Source: Candidatus Nitrosopumilus sp. (GTDB lineage Archaea > Thermoproteota > Nitrososphaeria > Nitrososphaerales > Nitrosopumilaceae). From it: DNA of 16,284 nt. This document shows, piece by piece, positions 7,953 through 14,493 of the stretch (positions are counted from its first letter, which is position 1; the number at the start of each line of letters is the position of its first letter). Made by a program: the position numbers and the translations under genes. The notes under the pieces are model-generated. The model searched no databases. It had not been told where the DNA came from and saw nothing but the letters and a program-made list of their open reading frames with translations. The stretch lies in contig JAEMQG010000153.1 of assembly GCA_022758935.1 (NCBI GenBank), positions 1-16,284 on the forward strand, read 5' to 3'.

Positions 7953-8867
7953 TCACTTTGTCAAAGACCTGGCAACTTTATCAGCGGCTTCAAAAGGGTC
8001 CATTTCTTTTGATTGTATTTTTTTGAGATATTTAGAAAATAGTTTATCAGAGTCTAGCATTGTATTCATCTTTTCTCTAATGTTATTTAAAATAATATCT
8101 TTTAACTCTATTTCAAGTCTAGCCATGTCTTTCTCTTTTTTATTTTCCTTCTTCTTAAGCATCATCTCTTTTAGATGCTTGGCAAATTCGGAAATTCCAG
8201 AGTTTTTCTTAACTGATGTCTTTAAAATTACAGGGTTTTTCGCAGATACCCCAATGTATTCACGTACAGCATCATAGAGCTGATTGGCACCATCAAGATC
8301 ACTTTTGTTAATAAGGTAGATATCCCCAATTTCAGTCAAACCTGCCTTTATTGTCTGAATGCTATCACCCGTATTAGGATTAAAAACTACCACCGTTATA
8401 TCAGCGATATTTGAAATTTCTACTTCTGTTTGACCTGCACCTACACTTTCAATAATTATTGGATTGAATCCAGCATATTCTAAAATTCGAATGCTGTTTC
8501 TCAAAGATCTTGAGATTGCACCAACAGCGCCCCTTGATGCAACACTTCGAATGTAAGTTCCTGAATCAGTAGACTCGGTCATTCTAACTCGGTCACCCAA
8601 TATAGCACCGCCAGTTACATGACTTGTAGGATCAATTGCGAGAACCGCTGGTTTTGTATTTAGTTTTTTTAATTCTACTGTTGTTTTATTGATAAGTGAG
8701 CTTTTACCCGCACCTGCTGGACCAGTAATTCCAATGATTGAAGCGTTTCCAGTTTCTTTGTATATTTTTTTGATTAGTTTTTTTGCCTCGGTTGGATCAT
8801 TTTCTATTATAGAAATTGCTTTGGCGATTGTCCCACGCCTACCTTTTTTTAAATCAGAGATATTCAA
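7953..8867 (-). CDS. meaB: MeaB/ArgK-type G3E GTPase, methylmalonyl-CoA mutase chaperone
   Basis: A 304-residue P-loop GTPase that gates cobalamin loading of methylmalonyl-CoA mutase and protects or releases inactive cofactor (known for MeaB/MMAA). Motifs in order: Walker A GPAGAGKS (49-56), IDPTSHVTGGAILGDRVRM (78-96), the ESVGAGQTE switch (140-148) and NKSD (187-190) for guanine recognition. The C-terminal helices (about 240-304), used for dimerisation in MeaB, are lysine-rich. The start is TTG at 8867: no ATG or GTG exists between it and the in-frame stop at 8919-8921, and NISDLKKGRRGTIAKAI aligns with the usual N-terminus. The stop touches the mutase start. The old name ArgK (arginine transport kinase) should not be used functionally here. 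Confidence 0.95.
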   Translation of the reverse strand: MNISDLKKGRRGTIAKAISIIENDPTEAKKLIKKIYKETGNASIIGITGPAGAGKSSLINKTTVELKKLNTKPAVLAIDPTSHVTGGAILGDRVRMTESTDSGTYIRSVASRGAVGAISRSLRNSIRILEYAGFNPIIIESVGAGQTEVEISNIADITVVVFNPNTGDSIQTIKAGLTEIGDIYLINKSDLDGANQLYDAVREYIGVSAKNPVILKTSVKKNSGISEFAKHLKEMMLKKKENKKEKDMARLEIELKDIILNNIREKMNTMLDSDKLFSKYLKKIQSKEMDPFEAADKVARSLTK

Positions 8868-8911
8868 TACAGAGTATTTTTTTGAAGCTGCAATAAAATC
8901 TTGTGTGTGAT

Positions 8912-9319
8912 CTAGGGATTACCATAGATAATTGGTGGTGCAGGTTGTCCATAAGAATGGATTTCAGTTTTCAGAGAAACTTTGCCAAGTTCTTGATGAT
9001 CTATAAGAAATGTTACCGGATGAACTTTCCACCCATATTTTGGAGGAGTTGGAAATTGTACTGTTTCTACAAATTCAGAGCCAATCAAAGTCTTTTGGAA
9101 GGATTCACTCATTCCAAGAATTTCCAATACAACATGATTTGTTTTCTTTGTTTTATCCATGTAAGAAATCTTAACGTATCCTGTATCATAGTAAGTAGCA
9201 TCAATTTCAAATGTAGATTTTAAGACGTCTTTGTTTTGTGAACTAGAACCATATAGAAAAAGTAAACCTAATGAAGTAATTACAATAACAGATATCGCTG
9301 GAATAAATTTTTTTTCCAT
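8912..9319 (-). CDS. Small membrane-anchored protein of unknown function
   Basis: A 135-residue protein beginning MEKKFIPAISVIVITSLGLLFLYG: a short basic start and one hydrophobic segment (about 6-24), so an N-terminal membrane anchor or uncleaved signal peptide. The rest (about 35-135) alternates hydrophobic and polar residues as in a small beta-sandwich and ends in a Pro-rich tail (QPAPPIIYGNP). There are no cysteines and no catalytic motif. Only 2 nt separate it from the aminopeptidase stop and 44 nt from the meaB start, so it is clearly in the same transcript, although its place outside the membrane does not fit cytoplasmic mutase chemistry. I do not recognise the family. Confidence 0.8.
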   Translation of the reverse strand: MEKKFIPAISVIVITSLGLLFLYGSSSQNKDVLKSTFEIDATYYDTGYVKISYMDKTKKTNHVVLEILGMSESFQKTLIGSEFVETVQFPTPPKYGWKVHPVTFLIDHQELGKVSLKTEIHSYGQPAPPIIYGNP

Positions 9320-9321
9320 AA

Positions 9322-11823
9322 TTATTGTGTTGTAAACTCCTTTCTCATCCTACGTAAGAATTTAGAATTAATTCTAATTCGTTCAAGAGTTTGTCCCTGA
9401 GTTCTTTCAGTACCAGGAGTAGGATTACTTTTGAAGAATTGTAGGATTTCTTTTTCCATCGAATCATCGGCAATAGAGGAGATGCTCGCAACAATTCTGT
9501 TGAATAGTGGATTACCATGACCAACTTTCTTGCTGATCTTTGTCCAATTTTTCTTAAGCCATAGCCATAGAATTTTTTTACCATATGGATTTGTTGCGAC
9601 CTTCATGATTGGAAGCTGCATGTTTTGAGAACGAACTTCGGAAGTCTGTGAGAAATTCAATGATTTTAGCAACAGTTTTTCATCTTTGAAACTACACATC
9701 GCGCCAAGAAATCGGAGTTTTTCTTCCATGGTTTTCGCATTTTTGTACAATCTAATTAATTCATCATGAGTTTTAGAATTTCCATTCCATGCCACAACAG
9801 AACAGACAGGTTCTATCAAGTCAGGTGAAAGCGATGACGAGTTTTTTAAAAATTGTTTGTATCTATTGCCTGCTTCAATTGCAACTTCACCATCATCTAA
9901 TTTACCCAATGTTGAGATTACGAATCCTCTCATCATGGCATCTGTATGTTTATCAGTTTTTTTAGGTACCCATCCCAAATCCAAAAGAATTTTCTTGAGA
10001 TAATTTACCGCGTAACTACGTAATTCTTGAGAGAATTCTTCATCAAATGCCCTAAAAAACAATGAGGATAAATTATGTGCGACATTTATAGAGGTCAGAT
10101 AACTATCTTCATCATAATAGGCATCTGAAAAATCAAGGTAATTTCTAACTGATTCGTCACCAGATACACATAATGAAAAAAGATCATTTTGAATGGCCCA
10201 TCTATCAATTGCGGGGATTTGTTTTTTATCTACAAGCATTTTGAGATCTAACAAAGTATATTCATCATATTTGACTCGGTAGAATCCTTTTCTTCCTAAA
10301 TTTGCTATGAAGCCAATGCTTTTTTTAGGTAATTTTACAGACATTGATTTTTTTGTAAAAAGTTTACTGGTTACGTTATCCCCCAATCCAATTGAAATTG
10401 GAATATGCCACAGACCTTTGCTTGATTTTTTGTCATCCTCCATCAAATATCGTCTTTGATTAAAATGTAATACAGAATCTTGTTGTTTTATCTCAACTAC
10501 AGGAAATCCAGGTTGTGTTAACCAAGTCGACACCATTTTGCTAACAGGCATTTTAGAGATTTTGCCTATTGCATTCCAAAGATCTCGTCCTTCAGCATTT
10601 TTGTATTTAAAATTGGAGAGATATTTTTTCAGCCCTTTTTGAAAATTGGATTCACCGACATAGTGCTCCAACATTCTCAAAACACATCCACCTTTGTCGT
10701 AGGAAATCGCATCAAAGATTTCTCTGATTTCAGAGGGTTTGTTCACTTTGACATCGATTGGATGGGTAGTTTTCAAAGAGTCCAGGCCCATGGCAGTATT
10801 CATTGCGTCTTCAATGAATTGATTCCACAAATCCCATTCAGGATAGAACTTGTCAACAAATTTTGTTGCCATAAATGTTGCAAAACTTTCATTTAGCCAT
10901 AAATCATTCCACCATTTCATAGTTACAAGATTCCCAAACCACTGATGTGCAATCTCATGAGAGATTACTTCTGCAATGTATTGTTTTGTTTTTGTGGAAG
11001 ATGTTCTAGGATCATATAGAAGAATAGTCTCTCGAAACGTTATTGCCCCCCAATTTTCCATTGCACCTGCAGCAAAATCAGGTATTGCTATTAAATCTAA
11101 TTTAGGTAAAGGGTATTTTATTCCAAAATATTTTTCATAAGACACAAGTAATTTTTTCCCAAGCTCAAGGGAATACTTGCCTTTTGATTTGTTTCCTTTT
11201 GTTGTAATTACTCGAACTTGTATTTTACCAACATTACTTGAAAGATATTCGAATTCACCCACTCCAAGATAAATTAGATATGTAGACATTACAGGAGTTT
11301 TTGCAAAAGTGTATAGTACTTTATTTTTTATCTGCTTTTTTGATATGACTGGCATATTAGAAATTGCAGTGAATTTATTTTCCGCAATTATTGAAATATC
11401 AAATGTTGCCTTTACTTGTGGTTCATCCCAGCAGGGAAATGCCCTTCTTGCATCAGCAGCTTCAAATTGTGTTGTTGCAAGATATTTTGTCTCACCGTTT
11501 TGTTTGTATTGACTTCGATAGAATCCAAGCAATCGATCATTTAACTCTCCAGTGAACTCAATTTCAATAAAGGCTTGACCGTGGATTTTATTTTTGATCG
11601 TGATTGTTAGTTCTTCTTTTTTTGCATCAGTTTTGATAACTGCCTTTTGTAAAGTTTTAGCATGTCTGATATAGCATGACTGAATTTTTAGTTCGGCGCA
11701 ATGTAATGTAATTGAATTTACAGATTCTTTACAATCAATTGTAATTGTCTCTTTGCCATTAAAAGTAAAGTTTTTAAAAATAGGCTCAAATTCAAGACGG
11801 TAGTTTACAGGAAAGACCTTCAC
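9322..11823 (-). CDS. M1 family zinc aminopeptidase (aminopeptidase N / tricorn-factor type)
   Basis: An 833-residue gluzincin that removes N-terminal residues from peptides; in archaea this family works on peptides left by the proteasome or tricorn. Order: N-terminal beta-saddle (about 1-190) with QFEAADARRAFPCWDEP near 119-135; catalytic domain with GAMENWG (253-259) for the free amino terminus, zinc motif HEIAH (289-293) and Glu312 (NESFA), and catalytic Tyr375 (ISYDKGG); then a beta domain and the helical ERAP1-C-like region to the end. There is no signal peptide, so it is cytoplasmic. The start is GTG 11823: a TATA-like box sits about 29 nt upstream, fitting leaderless transcription that begins at the GTG. 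It is the first gene of the run leading to meaB and mcmA. Confidence 0.95.
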   Translation of the reverse strand: MKVFPVNYRLEFEPIFKNFTFNGKETITIDCKESVNSITLHCAELKIQSCYIRHAKTLQKAVIKTDAKKEELTITIKNKIHGQAFIEIEFTGELNDRLLGFYRSQYKQNGETKYLATTQFEAADARRAFPCWDEPQVKATFDISIIAENKFTAISNMPVISKKQIKNKVLYTFAKTPVMSTYLIYLGVGEFEYLSSNVGKIQVRVITTKGNKSKGKYSLELGKKLLVSYEKYFGIKYPLPKLDLIAIPDFAAGAMENWGAITFRETILLYDPRTSSTKTKQYIAEVISHEIAHQWFGNLVTMKWWNDLWLNESFATFMATKFVDKFYPEWDLWNQFIEDAMNTAMGLDSLKTTHPIDVKVNKPSEIREIFDAISYDKGGCVLRMLEHYVGESNFQKGLKKYLSNFKYKNAEGRDLWNAIGKISKMPVSKMVSTWLTQPGFPVVEIKQQDSVLHFNQRRYLMEDDKKSSKGLWHIPISIGLGDNVTSKLFTKKSMSVKLPKKSIGFIANLGRKGFYRVKYDEYTLLDLKMLVDKKQIPAIDRWAIQNDLFSLCVSGDESVRNYLDFSDAYYDEDSYLTSINVAHNLSSLFFRAFDEEFSQELRSYAVNYLKKILLDLGWVPKKTDKHTDAMMRGFVISTLGKLDDGEVAIEAGNRYKQFLKNSSSLSPDLIEPVCSVVAWNGNSKTHDELIRLYKNAKTMEEKLRFLGAMCSFKDEKLLLKSLNFSQTSEVRSQNMQLPIMKVATNPYGKKILWLWLKKNWTKISKKVGHGNPLFNRIVASISSIADDSMEKEILQFFKSNPTPGTERTQGQTLERIRINSKFLRRMRKEFTTQ

Positions 11824-11844
11824 GTTAAGGGTATTTTTCTTGCG

Positions 11845-11859
11845 CTTTATGTATATTTT
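11845..11859 (-). promoter_or_regulatory. TATA-box promoter of the aminopeptidase-meaB-mcmA run
   Basis: The minus strand reads AAAATATACATAAAG, the best TATA-like match in the window. Its centre is about 29 nt upstream of the GTG start at 11823, the spacing expected when transcription starts at or beside the start codon (leaderless mRNA). No comparable element is seen before the next genes downstream until mce. Confidence 0.6.
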
Positions 11860-12000
11860 CTAATTGAGAAAATAATTTAATCGAACATCAAAGTGTTTGT
11901 CAAATTTAAAAAAGATTATGTCCCGTTGAAGTAGGTGGAAAATTTTATCGCATGGTTTTAAGTAGAAGTTGCTGTGAATTCAAATTACTAGAATCGATGT

Positions 12001-13206
12001 TCAGAATTGTTTAATATTTATGTTTTGAAAAAAACTTGATTTTGTTTTAGACAAAATTATAATTGCAATAATTGAAGAGAGTAAAATCAAAACTGCCATA
12101 GAACCAAATTCTGGGACAATAAAAGAAGTGCTTTTCTTTTGGTCTCCATAAATTATTTCAGTTGCATAGGTTCCATTATTGCTAAATTTATCATCAACAA
12201 GAAATGAGGTGTAAAATGAACCATCTACCTCGGGAATAAGTACATTCTCTAATAATTTTTTATCAGAATTTAATATTTGAACAGATAGTTCCTGCGAAGG
12301 CACTACAGGATCCACACAACCATGAACATATACAATATCATCTAGAGCATATTTTTCTTTATCTGTAACTGCATAGATACGACTAGATTCACGAAGATCA
12401 TCACATGCTTGTGTTATTTTTTTTCGTTCGTCAAACGAAAGATTAGTAAATTGGTGTTCTAACAAGCCAAGAAGAGCCTTTGTCTGGCGTATATTTTGAT
12501 CAGAGTAATCTAATTGCTCCAACCCACTTTGAAATTGAGCCACAGTGATTAGACCGTTTTGAAATTCCTGAATTAATGCATCATCAAGACTACCAGCTTC
12601 GATCTTTTCGGTTGGTGATTCGTTAATAACAGTAAACACTTCAGTGTGTCGCAAATCATAGACGGCAGATTGTTGAATTCCCCATCCAAATTTTACGTTG
12701 TATTCACCAGCTAGTTGATCCTGTTCATTACATGCATATGCAAATCGCTCTACAACTTTGTCGTTTATCTTTAGATCACAAACAGATTGAACAAGACCTC
12801 CCTCAACTATTGGTTTTGGGTTTTGTTTACTAAATAATGTAAATGTAATCTTTTTTGAAGGTAATTTTCCTTGCTGTACTTCATCAAAAGAGTACAATGG
12901 GAAACATTTCTCGCCGTTACAAGTTTGTGGAACATTAGTACTATCCAGAGGTAAAAAGAAAGGCAAAAAGACAAAAAATTCAACTCGCGGATCAATGTCC
13001 TTTGGAATTGTAGGCATATTTTCAATTGAAATTTCAACTTCAGTAGACGGAGTTCCATAAATTGGAGTCATAACAATCGTCGGCATTCCCAATCCCAGCG
13101 TTTCAGAATCAAATGTAGATTGAGCAAATGAATTAGGAATGATCATGCCAATAAGTAACAACAAAAATATTGATGCAGACAGAGTTTTATTTCTTGAATT
13201 TGACAA
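12001..13206 (-). CDS. PEFG-CTERM surface protein
   Basis: A 401-residue exported protein. It has an N-terminal signal peptide (hydrophobic 11-24, cleavage near SFAQ, residue 29) and a C-terminal PEFG sorting signal: VPEFG (364-368), a hydrophobic helix (370-386) and a basic stretch. In thaumarchaea such tails are thought to be processed by an archaeosortase. The tail continues about 15 residues past the helix, longer than typical. The body is beta-rich; residues 200-275 are helical, and 283-362 form the module often found just before PEFG (Tyr, Gly-Cys-Val-Asp, DGSFYTSF, GTYATEIIYG). Six Cys in the mature part may form disulfides. The start is TTG 13206: there is no earlier ATG or GTG, and a TATA-like box lies about 28 nt upstream. 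The ligand or role is unknown. Confidence 0.9.
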   Translation of the reverse strand: MSNSRNKTLSASIFLLLLIGMIIPNSFAQSTFDSETLGLGMPTIVMTPIYGTPSTEVEISIENMPTIPKDIDPRVEFFVFLPFFLPLDSTNVPQTCNGEKCFPLYSFDEVQQGKLPSKKITFTLFSKQNPKPIVEGGLVQSVCDLKINDKVVERFAYACNEQDQLAGEYNVKFGWGIQQSAVYDLRHTEVFTVINESPTEKIEAGSLDDALIQEFQNGLITVAQFQSGLEQLDYSDQNIRQTKALLGLLEHQFTNLSFDERKKITQACDDLRESSRIYAVTDKEKYALDDIVYVHGCVDPVVPSQELSVQILNSDKKLLENVLIPEVDGSFYTSFLVDDKFSNNGTYATEIIYGDQKKSTSFIVPEFGSMAVLILLSSIIAIIILSKTKSSFFQNINIKQF

Positions 13207-13226
13207 TATTTTCTATTTGATAGCGC

Positions 13227-13240
13227 TCTTTAAAAAATAT
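13227..13240 (-). promoter_or_regulatory. TATA-like promoter of the PEFG-CTERM gene
   Basis: The minus strand reads ATATTTTTTAAAGA, centred about 28 nt upstream of the TTG start at 13206. The spacing supports a leaderless mRNA starting at this TTG. The 134-nt gap is shared with the divergent plus-strand gene at 13341. Confidence 0.45.
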
Positions 13241-13268
13241 CCTATCGAATTCTTATGTTTTATGCGTA

Positions 13269-13283
13269 CTTTTAAATTAAATA
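13269..13283 (+). promoter_or_regulatory. Possible TATA-like element for the plus-strand gene at 13341
   Basis: CTTTTAAATTAAATA would place transcription start near 13302, leaving a leader of roughly 40 nt before the TTG at 13341. It is the strongest AT-box in the divergent spacer reading to the right, but the long leader and AT-rich background keep confidence low. Confidence 0.3.
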
Positions 13284-13340
13284 GGCAAGATTTTTAGAAA
13301 AACAAAAGATTTTTCAGAACTAATTTTTCTCCACATTTTA

Positions 13341-13628
13341 TTGAGTATAAGTCGGATTACCGATAAAATTTTAAAAGAACTTTGCGACAAGATTGAAAAT
13401 TTGCTTGAGAAATTCATTGTAGAATACAAAGGAAAATTATTCGATAATGGTACAATTATTGAAGAAGGTATGGAAGTGCAAATAAAAAATCAGTATCATT
13501 CTTATTTATCCAACATGGTTCTAGCCAAAGGAGGTAATGTAAAATTACTTTCCAGAGAACAACAAGAATATGTTAAAAACAGAATAAAAAATACTTTGGA
13601 ATTATCTAAAAAGCAATATGAGTTATAA
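13341..13628 (+). CDS. Small helical protein of unknown function
   Basis: A 95-residue, probably cytoplasmic protein with no signal peptide or membrane segment. It is almost entirely amphipathic helix: residues 5-30 (ITDKILKELCDKIENLLEKF) and 70-95 (SREQQEYVKNRIKNTLEL) are separated by a region with a Gly-containing turn (LFDNGTIIEEG). The start is TTG 13341; upstream in frame there is no ATG or GTG before the stop at 13278-13280. Codon usage resembles the neighbouring genes. It is divergent from the PEFG-CTERM gene. I do not recognise the family; helical dimer or nucleic-acid-associated roles are possible but unsupported. Confidence 0.65.
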   Translation: MSISRITDKILKELCDKIENLLEKFIVEYKGKLFDNGTIIEEGMEVQIKNQYHSYLSNMVLAKGGNVKLLSREQQEYVKNRIKNTLELSKKQYEL

Positions 13629-13747
13629 TTGGTTTGAAAGTAAAAAACAAAACACGCAATTATTAATTACTATTTTGAATAATCAAATTATACTTTATTA
13701 TATTATGTCAGATATTTGAATTTTGAATATTTCTTCAGATGTTCGGC

Positions 13748-13759
13748 ATGTAATTACAT
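13748..13759. repeat. 12-bp perfect palindrome
   Basis: ATGTAATTACAT reads the same on both strands. Palindromes of this form can be dimeric regulator sites, but no promoter is clear beside it and AT-rich DNA yields some by chance. Confidence 0.3.
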
Positions 13760-13862
13760 AGGGAGTGTTATTATTTCATCCATGTCATGTGTTGAGGTAT
13801 TTGCCAGCATGTACAAAAAGTATTTTCTAGTTATTCAGTGAACTTTCTCAAATTTATTTATA

Positions 13863-13888
13863 GATTTTTACGGGTTAGATTAAAAATC
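13863..13888. repeat. 8-bp inverted repeat with 10-nt loop
   Basis: GATTTTTA (13863-13870) and TAAAAATC (13881-13888) flank CGGGTTAGAT, a relatively GC-rich loop. It could fold as a hairpin at the 3' side of the 54-codon gene ending at 13996 or be a binding site. Its role is unknown. Confidence 0.3.
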
Positions 13889-13995
13889 CATAGTGTTTTT
13901 GAAAGAATATTTTGTTGTGTTTACAAGATAATTTTATTAGATTTAAAAAATTTAAGTATTGAGATGAAAGACTTTGGAATTTGATGATAGCATTA

Positions 13996-14160
13996 CTATT
14001 TTTTTGGTTTGACTGTCTTTCTGAGCTTTTCAATTTCATCGTGTTGGGAAACAACCCTCTTTTTCAAAGCATCTATTCTAATTTTTTGATGATCCAAGTC
14101 ATTTTCTAACTTTCTAATTCGGACCTGATGATCTTGTTCTTTAGGGGTTAGTTTTGCCAC
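13996..14160 (-). CDS. 54-residue coiled-coil protein
   Basis: A short gene with a GTG start at 14160 and a TAG stop at 13996. The product begins MAKLTPKEQDHQVRIRKLEN and is highly charged. Positions 15, 22, 29, 36, 43 and 50 are Ile, Leu, Ile, Val, Ile, Val: an unbroken set of heptad 'a' positions, with Leu18, Leu32 and Leu46 at 'd'. This makes a parallel two-stranded coiled coil likely over residues 12-50, ending in a basic tail (KPKK). An in-frame stop lies seven codons upstream of the GTG, and a TATA-like TTTAAACTTA sits about 23 nt upstream, fitting a leaderless mRNA. There is no export signal. The function is unknown; small coiled coils of this type may be adaptors or nucleic-acid-associated. 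The heptad regularity is the main argument that it is real. Confidence 0.7.
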   Translation of the reverse strand: MAKLTPKEQDHQVRIRKLENDLDHQKIRIDALKKRVVSQHDEIEKLRKTVKPKK

Positions 14161-14173
14161 AGATTTTCTAAAT

Positions 14174-14196
14174 TTTGTTTAAACTTAAGGTTTTAC
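14174..14196. repeat. TAAACTTAAGG element, copy 1
   Basis: The 23-nt stretch here matches 14373-14395 at all but two positions (core TAAACTTAAGG, flanked by TTTTGT and TTTA). Read on the minus strand, this copy provides the TATA-like box about 23 nt before the GTG of the 54-codon gene, so it is probably a promoter element. Confidence 0.45.
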
Positions 14197-14209
14197 AATT
14201 AGTATAAGA

Positions 14210-14296
14210 ATAGTAATCAAAACCAAGTAGTTATCCACTGACAACTGAGCACCAACTTGCCTTCGGCCATGATGTTTGGAATTACTTGATTACTAT
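14210..14296. repeat. 87-bp element with near-perfect terminal inverted repeats and GC-richer core
   Basis: The right end, TACTTGATTACTAT (14283-14296), is the reverse complement of the left end ATAGTAATC...AAGTA (14210-14229) except for a 6-nt insertion AAAACC in the left arm. Between them 14224-14268 is about 50 percent GC, against about one third for the window, and contains a small GCC-TTC-GGC hairpin. It could be a structured small RNA on either strand, a miniature inverted-repeat element, or part of a short gene. The repeats are seen directly; the interpretation is open. Confidence 0.5.
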
Positions 14297-14330
14297 CAAA
14301 TAGTCTATCTTGAATATGAAATAAAAACAT
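14217..14330 (-). other. Possible 37-codon ORF overlapping the inverted-repeat element
   Basis: ATG at 14330 to TGA at 14217. The predicted peptide begins MFLFHIQDRLFDSNQ and ends MAEGKLVLSCQWITTWF. The second half uses GC-richer codons than the surrounding DNA and has an internal ATG at 14270. No ribosome-binding site or clear TATA box is seen. It may be a microprotein, or the sequence may be conserved as RNA or DNA instead. Confidence 0.25.
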
Positions 14331-14372
14331 TATTTTGTAAAAACTTTACTTTTGTTTGTATTTCCTTCTTTT

Positions 14373-14395
14373 TTTGTATAAACTTAAGGATTTAA
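14373..14395. repeat. TAAACTTAAGG element, copy 2
   Basis: Second copy of the element at 14174-14196, 199 nt away in the same orientation, preceded by a T-rich tract. It is about 100 nt upstream of the SDR start, too far to be that gene's TATA box if the mRNA is leaderless. It may drive a separate transcript or bind a regulator. Confidence 0.4.
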
Positions 14396-14440
14396 AAAAC
14401 AACGAGTGTTTGTTATTTGCGAGTTTGGTTTGAGGTGCCT

Positions 14441-14456
14441 TTGACGCTTGTGTCAA
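14441..14456. promoter_or_regulatory. Possible operator upstream of the SDR promoter
   Basis: TTGAC (14441-14445) and GTCAA (14452-14456) form an inverted repeat with a 6-nt spacer, ending 4 nt before the TATA-like box of the SDR gene. The place and symmetry suit a dimeric regulator acting on that promoter. A short hairpin with a CTTG loop is the alternative. Confidence 0.35.
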
Positions 14457-14459
14457 TCC

Positions 14460-14473
14460 AATTAAATAATACA
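14460..14473 (+). promoter_or_regulatory. TATA-like promoter of the SDR gene
   Basis: AATTAAATAATACA is centred about 28 nt upstream of ATG 14494. The spacing fits transcription starting at the ATG; no Shine-Dalgarno sequence is visible before it. Confidence 0.5.
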
Positions 14474-14493
14474 AAGATATTGAATATTTACCG

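Larger units (their letters stand above)
13629..13995. other. Intergenic stretch, 367 nt, no convincing gene
   Basis: Very AT-rich. It contains a 12-bp palindrome ATGTAATTACAT (13748-13759), a small inverted repeat (13863-13888), and a minus-strand micro-ORF at 13754-13810 whose protein-like reading continues in another frame to 13698. No tRNA-like or rRNA-like sequence is seen. Plus-strand open frames are only a few codons long. Confidence 0.6.
14161..14493. other. Intergenic stretch, 333 nt, with structured elements
   Basis: This stretch separates the minus-strand coiled-coil gene from the plus-strand SDR gene. It holds two copies of a TAAACTTAAGG element, an 87-bp inverted-repeat element with a GC-richer core overlapped by a 37-codon minus-strand ORF, a TTGAC/GTCAA inverted repeat and the SDR promoter. 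Nothing resembles a tRNA or rRNA. Confidence 0.6.

Noticed and set aside
7953..8867. Annotation as arginine/ornithine transport kinase ArgK
   Set aside because: The MeaB motifs and the direct link to the mutase gene fit the cobalamin chaperone GTPase; the ArgK name comes from an early misassignment.
11952..12014. 20-codon plus-strand ORF with SRSCCEF near its start
   Set aside because: It runs into the end of the PEFG-CTERM gene on the other strand and has no convincing promoter or ribosome-binding site.
13629..14493. tRNA or CRISPR repeats in the long intergenic stretch
   Set aside because: No cloverleaf pattern or T-loop sequence was seen, and the only repeats are two copies of a short AT-rich element, not a regular array.
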